From the NCBI GenBank assembly GCA_003978805.1, contig QNYI01000001.1:1-10432 (forward strand): a DNA stretch of 10,432 nt, read 5' to 3'. This document shows positions 5,471 through 10,432 of the stretch, in pieces. The position numbers and the translations under genes were made by a program. Source of the DNA: Desulfurobacterium sp. GTDB lineage: Bacteria > Aquificota > Aquificia > Desulfurobacteriales > Desulfurobacteriaceae. The notes below the pieces were generated by a model. It was given only the letters and a program-made list of their open reading frames with translations. It had not been told where the DNA came from and made no database searches. Within the stretch, counting starts at the first letter, position 1; each line of letters begins with the position of its first letter.

Positions 5471-8215
5471 CTACCTGACCACAACGTTTACAAGTCTTCC
5501 CTTTACGTAGATGAACCTTACGATGGTTTTCCCTTCAGTGTACTTTTTCACCTTCTCTGAGGATAGGGCTATCTCCTTAACGGTCTCCTCGTCGGCGTCT
5601 GCGGGAACGGTTATCCTGTCCCTTACCTTCCCGTTTACCTGAACGGGGAGCTCTATCTCCTCTTCCTTTAGAGCCGATTCGTCAACTTCCGGCCAGCTCT
5701 CCTTAGCAAGGAGGGTATAGTGTCCGGTCATCTCCCACATCTCTTCTGCAACGTGGGGAGTAAAGGGAGAGAGCATTACTATGAGTTTCTCTATTGCCTC
5801 TTTTAAGACGGCCTTGTCTCCCTCCGTTTCCGGCTTAAAGGAGCTCATAGCGTTAAAGAGCTCCATAATCGCCGCTATCGCCGTGTTGAACTTAAACCTC
5901 TCTTCAAGCTCTTCTGTTACTTTCTTTAACGTCTGGTGAACCTTTCTCCTTAAATCCTTACCCTTCTTGGAAGGAGCTCCCTTTAGAGAGCCTTCAAACA
6001 GTCCCCTCTTATCTGCCACAAAGCCAAAGACTTTCCTTAAAAATCTGTAAGCTCCCTCTATTCCCTCTGTCTTCCACTCAAACTCTGCCTCCGGCGGGGC
6101 GGCAAAGAGGATGTATAGCCTTGTTGCGTCTGCGCCGTAGCGCTCAATCATATCGTCGGGGTCAACGGTGTTGAGCTTTGATTTACTCATCTTTGAAACT
6201 TCGCCATACTTCTTCTCAAGCTCAGAGAGGAACTCCTCAAGGTTATCTATGAACTTCCCTACCTCTTCTGTCTTTAAAAGGAGAATAGCGTTGTCTCCGA
6301 TCGTTACGTGGTGTCTCTTCATAAGAGAGCCGATAGTTTCACCGTTTTCGGTGTCTTTCCCGGTTAAGGCCTTAACGAGCTCAGAGACAGTGGACTCTTC
6401 ACTTAGGTTGTAGGCTTTAAGGAGGTTCTTAACGCTTACCCACCTCTTGTTAACCATACCTTGGGTTAGGAGGTTTTGGAAAGGCTCTCCGGCCTTAAAG
6501 AACTCCTTTTGAGGGTGGTTCTCGTCTGCTTTAAAAAGTCCTATGTCCCTTAGGACTTTCGTGAAGAACCTTGAGTAGAGGAGGTGGAGAACTGCGTGCT
6601 CAATTCCTCCGATGTACTGGTCAACGACCATCCAGTACTCGGCCTCTTCCGGCTTGAAGGGAAGAGTTTCTTCTTTTGGAGAGCAGTAGCGGAGGAAGTA
6701 CCAAGAGGAGTCAAAGAAGGTGTCCATTGTGTCACAGTCCCTCTTAGCATCTCCTCCACACTTTGGACACTTAACGTTTACAAACTCCGGAACCCTCTCT
6801 AAGGGGGAACGTCCTTCTCCTGTAAGGGGGGCGTTTTCCGGGAGTTTGACGGGGAGCTCTCTTTCAGGAACGGGAACGATTCCGCACTTTTTACAGTGAA
6901 TAACGGGTATCGGCGTTCCCCAGTAACGTTGTCTTGATATGTTCCAGTCCCTAAGGCGGTACTGGACTTCCCTTTTACCCTTTCCGAGCCTTTCAAGCTC
7001 CTCAGTTATGGCCTTCTTGGCCTCCTCACTCTTCATCCCTGAGAATTTCCCTGAGTTAACGAGAATACCCGGCTCTGTGTAGGCCTTTTCAAGCTCTTCT
7101 GCCTTTAGCTCTTCGTTTTCCGGAGTTATTACGACCTTTATCGGGAGTCCGTACTTCTTGGCAAACTCAAAGTCCCTTTGGTCATGGGCGGGAACGGACA
7201 TAACGGCACCGGTTCCGTAGTCCATGAGGACGAAGTTTGCAGCGTAAACGGGAATTTTCTCTTCCGTTAGTGGGTGAACGGCGTAAACGCCTAAGAAGAC
7301 ACCTTCCTTTTCAAGCTCGCCGGTTGTTCTCTTCCTCTTTTCGGTTCTCCTTATTTTCTCAACGAAGTCCTTAACGGCCTCTTCCTGCTCTGTTCCGGCA
7401 GAGAGTTTCAGGGTTAGCGGGTGTTCTGGGGCAAGGACGATGTAGGTAACGCCAAAGAGGGTATCGGGGCGCGTTGTAAAGACCTCTATGGTTTCTCCCT
7501 TTTCCGGCACTTCAAACTTAACCCTTGCTCCTATGCTCTTCCCTATCCAGTTCTTCTGCATGGTGATAACGGGCTCTGGCCAGTGGCCTTTTAGAAGTTC
7601 AAGGTCTTTTAGGAGCTCCTCGGCGTAGTCGGTTATTTTCAAAAACCAGCTGTCAATCTCCCTCTGCTCAACGGTAGTTCCGCACCTCCAACACCTTCCC
7701 TCTTCGTCAACCTGCTCGTTGGCAAGGACTGTCTGGCAGGAGGGACACCAGTTAACGGAGGCCTTTGAGCGGTAGGCGATACCTTTTTCAAGCATCTTGA
7801 GGAATATCCACTGGTTCCACCTGTAGTATTCCGGAAGGCAGGTTGCAATCTCTCTATCCCAGTCGTAGGAAAGTCCGAGTTTTTTGAGCTCCTCTTTCAT
7901 GTAGGCGATGTTTGAGAGCGTCCAGTCCTTAGGGTGGACACCGCTCTTTATTGCTGCGTTCTCTGCAGGAAGGCCAAAGGCGTCCCACCCCATCGGGTGG
8001 AGGACGTTGTAGCCCCTCATCTTCTTAAACCGGGCGATTACGTCGCCGATAGAGTAGTTCCTGACGTGTCCCATGTGGATTCTGCCGGAAGGGTAGGGGA
8101 ACATCTCAAGGACGTAGTACTTCTTCTTGTCTTTTTGAGGGGAGCTCTTAAAAACTCCCTTTTCCTCCCAAATTCTCTGCCATTTCCTTTCTATATCCTT
8201 AAAGCTATACTTCAT
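5471..8215 (-). CDS. leuS: Leucyl-tRNA synthetase
   Basis: This single-chain bacterial-type LeuRS of 914 residues charges tRNA-Leu in the cytoplasm. The class I motifs are HMGH (47-50) and KMSKS (675-679). A first zinc knuckle has Cys157, Cys160, Cys175 and Cys178. A second possible metal site has Cys441, Cys444, Cys483 and Cys486. The CP1 editing domain includes TTRPDTLFG (about 247-255) and [12 protein letters not shown], whose last Asp (345) is the conserved editing residue. The C-terminal domain ends with VQVNGKVRD. Between LTQGMV and KMSKS lies an 86-residue insertion unlike the usual leucine-specific domain. I chose ATG at 8215 because GGAGG lies five bases ahead. A GTG immediately before it (8218) is too close to the ribosome site. 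It leads the leuS-lptE unit. Confidence 0.97.
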   Translation of the reverse strand: MKYSFKDIERKWQRIWEEKGVFKSSPQKDKKKYYVLEMFPYPSGRIHMGHVRNYSIGDVIARFKKMRGYNVLHPMGWDAFGLPAENAAIKSGVHPKDWTLSNIAYMKEELKKLGLSYDWDREIATCLPEYYRWNQWIFLKMLEKGIAYRSKASVNWCPSCQTVLANEQVDEEGRCWRCGTTVEQREIDSWFLKITDYAEELLKDLELLKGHWPEPVITMQKNWIGKSIGARVKFEVPEKGETIEVFTTRPDTLFGVTYIVLAPEHPLTLKLSAGTEQEEAVKDFVEKIRRTEKRKRTTGELEKEGVFLGVYAVHPLTEEKIPVYAANFVLMDYGTGAVMSVPAHDQRDFEFAKKYGLPIKVVITPENEELKAEELEKAYTEPGILVNSGKFSGMKSEEAKKAITEELERLGKGKREVQYRLRDWNISRQRYWGTPIPVIHCKKCGIVPVPERELPVKLPENAPLTGEGRSPLERVPEFVNVKCPKCGGDAKRDCDTMDTFFDSSWYFLRYCSPKEETLPFKPEEAEYWMVVDQYIGGIEHAVLHLLYSRFFTKVLRDIGLFKADENHPQKEFFKAGEPFQNLLTQGMVNKRWVSVKNLLKAYNLSEESTVSELVKALTGKDTENGETIGSLMKRHHVTIGDNAILLLKTEEVGKFIDNLEEFLSELEKKYGEVSKMSKSKLNTVDPDDMIERYGADATRLYILFAAPPEAEFEWKTEGIEGAYRFLRKVFGFVADKRGLFEGSLKGAPSKKGKDLRRKVHQTLKKVTEELEERFKFNTAIAAIMELFNAMSSFKPETEGDKAVLKEAIEKLIVMLSPFTPHVAEEMWEMTGHYTLLAKESWPEVDESALKEEEIELPVQVNGKVRDRITVPADADEETVKEIALSSEKVKKYTEGKTIVRFIYVKGRLVNVVVR

Positions 8216-8250
8216 CACGCCCTCCGTTTAACTGCCTCAGAGTTCCCTAA

Positions 8251-8281
8251 ATGATACAATAAGATGCACTCTGAAAGTCAA
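8251..8281 (-). promoter_or_regulatory. Candidate leuS promoter
   Basis: On the minus strand TTGACT (8276-8281) and TATCAT (8251-8256) stand 19 bases apart, a somewhat long spacing. The -10 would overlap the plus-strand -10 of the divergent thioredoxin-like gene. The leader to the leuS ATG would be about 30 bases, too short for a T-box. Confidence 0.45.
8252..8260 (+). promoter_or_regulatory. Candidate extended -10 promoter of the thioredoxin-like gene
   Basis: TGATACAAT matches an extended -10 element (TG, one base, then TACAAT at 8255-8260). It would start transcription near 8267, about 40 bases ahead of the ATG at 8307. No clear -35 box is visible, which an extended -10 can tolerate. Confidence 0.45.
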
Positions 8282-8306
8282 AAGTTTAAACTCTGCGGGG
8301 GTATTG

Positions 8307-8741
8307 ATGGAGATACCCGAAACCCTCTTGAAGGTTGCAGCAATTTTCTTTGATATCGTCTTCGTTCTCTTCGTGGCCTACTTGGTCTTCGTCCTTGGTT
8401 TCCGCCTCTACTGGAAGAGGAAGGTAAAGAAGATGAGGGGGCAGGAGCTCCCCGTTTTAGATGGAGAGTTCGTAAGGTTAAAGAAGGGAAAAGGTGTGAT
8501 ATACTTCCACTCCCCCAACTGTCAGCCCTGTAAGTTTGTAGAGCCTGTGGTAAAGAAGCTCTCTAAGGAATTTAGGAAGGTTCGCTTTGTAAAGGTAAAC
8601 GTCCTTGAGAACCCAGATGTAGCGAGGAAGTTTGGGATACTTGCAACTCCGTCAATAATTATTACGAGGGATGGTCGCATTGAAGATGTTCTTGCCGGTC
8701 CTGTAACGGAAGGAGTCTTAAGGGCTAAACTCGGAAAGTAG
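8307..8741 (+). CDS. Membrane-anchored thioredoxin-like protein
   Basis: The 144-residue protein has one N-terminal membrane segment (about residues 11-33), a basic stretch (KRKVKKMR, 37-44), then a thioredoxin fold. The redox motif is CQPC (72-75) in FHSPNCQPCKF. VRFVKVNVLENPDVARKFGI resembles the central beta strand and helix, and Pro115 in ATPS is the conserved cis-proline. It probably acts as a thiol-disulfide reductase or a thioredoxin-like electron carrier. The positive charges after the membrane segment predict that the domain faces the cytoplasm, unlike periplasmic ResA/TlpA types. I start it at ATG 8307, behind a GGGGG ribosome site. A TTG one codon earlier is possible. It is divergent from leuS and followed at once by a tRNA promoter. 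Confidence 0.85.
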   Translation: MEIPETLLKVAAIFFDIVFVLFVAYLVFVLGFRLYWKRKVKKMRGQELPVLDGEFVRLKKGKGVIYFHSPNCQPCKFVEPVVKKLSKEFRKVRFVKVNVLENPDVARKFGILATPSIIITRDGRIEDVLAGPVTEGVLRAKLGK

Positions 8742-8746
8742 TCTAC

Positions 8747-8775
8747 TTGACAAGAAAGCGAAACTCTTCTATATT
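8747..8775 (+). promoter_or_regulatory. Sigma-70-type promoter of the tRNA-Phe/tRNA-Leu unit
   Basis: TTGACA (8747-8752) and TATATT (8770-8775) are separated by the ideal 17 bases. The predicted start near 8782 leaves only a few bases before tRNA-Phe at 8789. Both boxes are identical to those of the tRNA-Glu promoter in this window. The -35 begins six bases after the stop codon of the thioredoxin-like gene. Confidence 0.85.
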
Positions 8776-8788
8776 TCCCAGTGTCAGT

Positions 8789-8864
8789 GCCGAGGTAGCT
8801 CAGGTGGTAGAGCAGAGGACTGAAAATCCTCGTGTCGGCGGTTCGAGTCCGCCCCTCGGCACCA
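8789..8864 (+). tRNA. tRNA-Phe (anticodon GAA)
   Basis: This is a canonical 76-nt cloverleaf with encoded CCA. The acceptor GCCGAGG pairs with CCTCGGC, and the D arm reads GCTCAGGTGGTAGAGC. The anticodon stem GAGGA/TCCTC encloses CTGAAAA with anticodon GAA, and the T arm has GGTTCGAGTCC. The discriminator is A. It is transcribed with the tRNA-Leu 22 bases downstream. Confidence 0.98.
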
Positions 8865-8886
8865 TTTTTATTTTCTGAACTAAAAA

Positions 8887-8973
8887 GCCCGGGTGGCGGA
8901 ACTGGCAGACGCACGGGACTTAAAATCCCGGGGCCGTAAGGCCGTGCGGGTTCGATTCCCGCCCCGGGCACCA
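8887..8973 (+). tRNA. tRNA-Leu (anticodon TAA)
   Basis: This 87-nt class II tRNA has encoded CCA. The acceptor GCCCGGG pairs with CCCGGGC, and the D loop has AACTGGCAGAC. The anticodon stem CGGGA/TCCCG encloses CTTAAAA with anticodon TAA, and the long variable arm has GGCC-GTAA-GGCC. The discriminator A is the leucine identity base. Its 3' end is four bases from the stop codon of the convergent mobB gene. Its cognate synthetase gene leuS begins about 670 bases to the left. Confidence 0.98.
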
Positions 8974-8977
8974 ACGG

Positions 8978-9625
8978 TTAAAGTTCCCGTGAAATCCTTA
9001 CCTCAATTTTTGAGTTTTCCTCAGGGACACCTTTAAGCGACTTAATAAACCCGAGGATAACCCCTCTTAGTGCAGACCTAACGAAAGGTTTCATCGGGAT
9101 TTTCTTTCCGTCTACAAAGAGTTCTATTTCTTCTTTTTTACTTAGGAATTCCTTCTCTATAAAGTCAGCAACCTTTTCAGGTTCTTTAATTGAAAAGTTC
9201 TTGACGTTGGGGAGCTCCGTATCGGAAATTACGCCGATAACGTTTGAAAGTTCTGGGTATAGGGGAGGTTCCTGAATTCCTCTCCTGAACACTTCAAACT
9301 TGGGAACGTCAGAGCTCTTAAACCCTTCACAGATTACTATATCGTAATCACTAAAGAGTAAAAAAGCCAAGTGCTGAAGGTTTATCTTTTCTATATCCTT
9401 AAATAGAATTAACTCCTCTGGCGTTACTATTCCTACTGCAAGAGCTCCGGCCTGTCTATACTTAAAGGAATCTTTTCCCTCGGTATCCTTTAATATGTTT
9501 TTATGTTTCGTAGACTTTAGAACTGCCACCTTGTAACCTCTTTCTTTAAGTATCCTTACAACCTGAGTGGCAAAGGTCGTTTTCCCCGAGTTGTGGTGTC
9601 CGATGAAGGAGATAACGGGTGTCAT
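8978..9625 (-). CDS. mobB: Molybdopterin-guanine dinucleotide biosynthesis protein MobB
   Basis: MobB is a cytoplasmic P-loop GTPase that assists attachment of the nucleotide to molybdopterin, making the cofactor of formate dehydrogenases and related Mo/W enzymes. The 215-residue protein has the Walker A loop GHHNSGKTT (9-17), LKSTKHKN (36-43), DSFKYRQAGA (52-61) and the Walker B-like block DIVICEGFKSSDVPKFEVFR (95-114), all typical of MobB. After the core (to about 165) there is a C-terminal extension beginning with LFVDGKKIPMKPFV (169-182), seen in some anaerobe MobB proteins. The ATG at 9625 follows GGAGGT. The gene converges on tRNA-Leu with a four-base gap and diverges from the small membrane protein gene. 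No mobA or molybdoenzyme gene is nearby. Confidence 0.92.
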   Translation of the reverse strand: MTPVISFIGHHNSGKTTFATQVVRILKERGYKVAVLKSTKHKNILKDTEGKDSFKYRQAGALAVGIVTPEELILFKDIEKINLQHLAFLLFSDYDIVICEGFKSSDVPKFEVFRRGIQEPPLYPELSNVIGVISDTELPNVKNFSIKEPEKVADFIEKEFLSKKEEIELFVDGKKIPMKPFVRSALRGVILGFIKSLKGVPEENSKIEVRISREL

Positions 9626-9651
9626 AGAAGACCTCCGAAAAAGTTTAGGAA

Positions 9652-9657
9652 ATTATA
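9652..9657 (-). promoter_or_regulatory. Consensus -10 box of mobB
   Basis: A perfect TATAAT on the minus strand lies about 27 bases ahead of the mobB ATG, at a plausible distance for a short leader. The expected -35 position (around 9675-9680, AAGTGA) matches the consensus poorly, so expression may depend on an activator or be weak. Confidence 0.45.
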
Positions 9658-9680
9658 TCCTTGCTTTACCTTTCTCACTT

Positions 9681-9709
9681 TTGCATTTGAGAATCGTTAC
9701 TGATAAATT
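9681..9709 (+). promoter_or_regulatory. Candidate promoter of the small membrane protein-hslV unit
   Basis: TTGCAT (9681-9686) is followed after 17 bases by TAAATT (9704-9709), which is preceded by TGA, giving an extended -10 (TGATAAATT). The -10 sits inside the palindrome at 9698-9716, so a protein bound there would block this promoter. The leader to the ATG at 9739 would be about 22 bases. Confidence 0.45.
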
Positions 9710-9716
9710 ATCAGTA
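9698..9716. promoter_or_regulatory. Perfect 9-1-9 palindrome, putative operator
   Basis: TACTGATAAATTATCAGTA is a perfect inverted repeat with 9-base arms around one central A. It lies in the 113-base gap between divergent mobB and the hslV unit, covering the predicted plus-strand -10 box and lying upstream of the mobB promoter. It looks like a dimeric repressor site. The TGATAA/TTATCA core recalls Fur boxes, but the spacing is one base per arm shorter than the 7-1-7 Fur model. It is followed by GCGC rather than a T run, so it is not a terminator. Confidence 0.55.
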
Positions 9717-9738
9717 GCGCTTTTGAGGAGGTTGTCCT

Positions 9739-9990
9739 ATGGAGTCCTTGCTCCTTGTAGCCGTTGTCACGTTCCTCCTAAACCTACCTTTCGGGTGGCT
9801 TAGGGAAGGAGTGAGAAAGTTCTCGTTCCTCTGGTTTCTCTACGTTCACATTCCTATTCCTTTTATCGTTGCTATGAGAATCGGCTTGGGTATTCCTTGG
9901 AAGTTTGCCCCCCTTCTTATACTTATTGCCATCTTCGGCCAGTACGTCGGTGCAAGGTTAAGGAGGAGAACGATAGTTATGGAGGAATGA
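9739..9990 (+). CDS. Small integral membrane protein, function unknown, coupled to hslV
   Basis: This 83-residue hydrophobic protein has three likely membrane segments, near residues 3-19, 30-48 and 56-74. It ends in a basic tail ([12 protein letters not shown]), so the C-terminus should be cytoplasmic and the N-terminus outside. Motifs that stand out are [15 protein letters not shown] (15-29) between segments one and two and [12 protein letters not shown] (36-47). I do not recognise a named family. The ATG at 9739 follows GAGGAGGT at good spacing. Its TGA stop overlaps the hslV start (ATGATG), so the two are translationally coupled. The context might suggest a link to envelope quality control, but that is only inference. 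Confidence 0.8.
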   Translation: MESLLLVAVVTFLLNLPFGWLREGVRKFSFLWFLYVHIPIPFIVAMRIGLGIPWKFAPLLILIAIFGQYVGARLRRRTIVMEE

Positions 9991-10432
9991 TGAAGTTTCA
10001 CGCTACAACGATATGCGCCGTCCTTAGGGATGGAAAAGTTGCCATGGCGGGGGACGGTCAGGTTACGATTGGAAATACAGTTTTTAAGAACGGAGCGAGA
10101 AAGGTCAGGAAAATTTACGGGGGAAGGGTTCTTACCGGTTTTGCCGGTTCCGTTGCCGATGCCTTTGCCCTCCTTGAAAGGTTTGAGGATAAGCTCCAGA
10201 CCTTCGGAGGAAACCTCTTAAAGTCTGCCGTGGAGCTTGCAAAGGACTGGAGGACGGATAGAGTCTTGAGGCGTCTTGAGGCCATGCTCCTTGTTGCCGA
10301 TAGAACAAGAATACTCCTTATATCCGGTAACGGTGACGTTATAGAGCCTGACATTCCCGTGATGGCCATCGGTTCAGGAGGCCCTTACGCTCAGGCAGCC
10401 GCAACTGCCCTTTACGAGAATACAGACCTCTC
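9990..10432 (+). CDS. hslV: HslV, ATP-dependent protease proteolytic subunit (3' end beyond window)
   Basis: This is the first 147 residues of the HslV (ClpQ) peptidase, the proteasome-beta-like core that pairs with the HslU ATPase in the cytoplasm. The start MKFHATT shows a five-residue propeptide. Removal before Thr6 would expose the N-terminal threonine nucleophile, as in Bacillus ClpQ (FHATT). Conserved blocks follow: [12 protein letters not shown] (20-31), ARKVRKIY with the catalytic-site Lys region (37-43), [12 protein letters not shown] (48-59), [12 protein letters not shown] (80-91), [10 protein letters not shown] (111-120) and [13 protein letters not shown] (126-138). I prefer the ATG at 9990 because GGAGG at 9981-9985 is four bases ahead. 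An ATG at 9987 is immediately before it. hslU is expected downstream, outside the window. Confidence 0.97.
   Translation, partial: MKFHATTICAVLRDGKVAMAGDGQVTIGNTVFKNGARKVRKIYGGRVLTGFAGSVADAFALLERFEDKLQTFGGNLLKSAVELAKDWRTDRVLRRLEAMLLVADRTRILLISGNGDVIEPDIPVMAIGSGGPYAQAAATALYENTDL

Noticed and set aside
8254..8300. Possible T-box or leucine leader peptide ahead of leuS.
   Set aside because: The leader from the predicted promoter to the ATG is only about 30 bases and holds no T-box sequence or leucine codon run.
8736..8748. A 6-1-6 inverted repeat (AAGTAG T CTACTT) over the stop codon of the thioredoxin-like gene and the start of the tRNA -35 box.
   Set aside because: It is short, AT-rich and without a T run. 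It could arise by chance from the stop codon context, and there is no sign that it is a terminator.
8522..8974. A 150-codon minus-strand open frame across the tRNA genes, reading GAGIEPARPYGP and AEGRTRTADTR.
   Set aside because: These are the well-known false peptides produced by reading tRNA-Leu and tRNA-Phe genes in antisense. The rest is antisense to the thioredoxin-like gene.
9567..9803. A 78-codon plus-strand frame spanning the mobB start, the intergenic region and the next gene.
   Set aside because: It shows no ribosome site or recognisable protein features and runs through two better supported genes and the regulatory gap.

Overview
The window reads as a gene-dense chromosomal segment from a thermophilic Gram-negative bacterium, most likely a deep-branching chemolithotroph such as the Desulfurobacteriaceae (Aquificota). 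This placement is an inference. It rests on Lys/Glu-rich proteins, heavy use of AGG/AGA and ATA codons, outer-membrane and LPS genes (FadL-type porin, LptE, a heptosyltransferase), GTG and TTG starts, a CXC-tailed MTA phosphorylase, and rubredoxin and molybdopterin genes typical of anaerobes. There are no insertion sequences, CRISPR arrays, phage genes or long repeats. No gene-free stretch exceeds 150 bases.

Layout, left to right. Positions 1-815 (minus) carry a DUF503 gene followed by the 5' part of a FadL/OMPP1-type outer-membrane transporter. Positions 902-3047 (plus) form a tight operon of rubredoxin, a GT9 heptosyltransferase-like enzyme and a DUF475/TerC-like membrane protein. Positions 3037-4619 (minus) hold tRNA-Glu, a leader with competing hairpins, queF and an MTAP-family phosphorylase. 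Positions 4652-8215 (minus) hold leuS, lptE and a 100-residue protein of unknown function. The leuS-lptE order is the one known from Escherichia coli. A promoter region at 8216-8306 separates leuS from a membrane-anchored thioredoxin-like gene on the plus strand. That gene is followed by tRNA-Phe and tRNA-Leu under a near-consensus promoter. mobB runs toward the tRNAs on the minus strand. A palindromic, operator-like intergenic region separates mobB from a small membrane protein gene that is translationally coupled to hslV, which runs off the right edge.

Functionally the window mixes translation (leuS, three tRNAs, queF for queuosine), envelope biogenesis (lptE, GT9 enzyme, FadL-like porin), nucleoside salvage (MTAP family), redox and cofactor functions (rubredoxin, thioredoxin-like protein, mobB) and protein quality control (hslV). 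Most genes are packed with overlaps or gaps of a few bases, so regulation should sit at the few intergenic regions described below.

I did not find a clear new defence or mobile system. The points most worth checking are the large, atypical leucine-specific insertion in LeuRS, the mutually exclusive hairpins ahead of queF, the perfect palindrome between mobB and the hslV unit, and the uncharacterised CxxC protein behind lptE.
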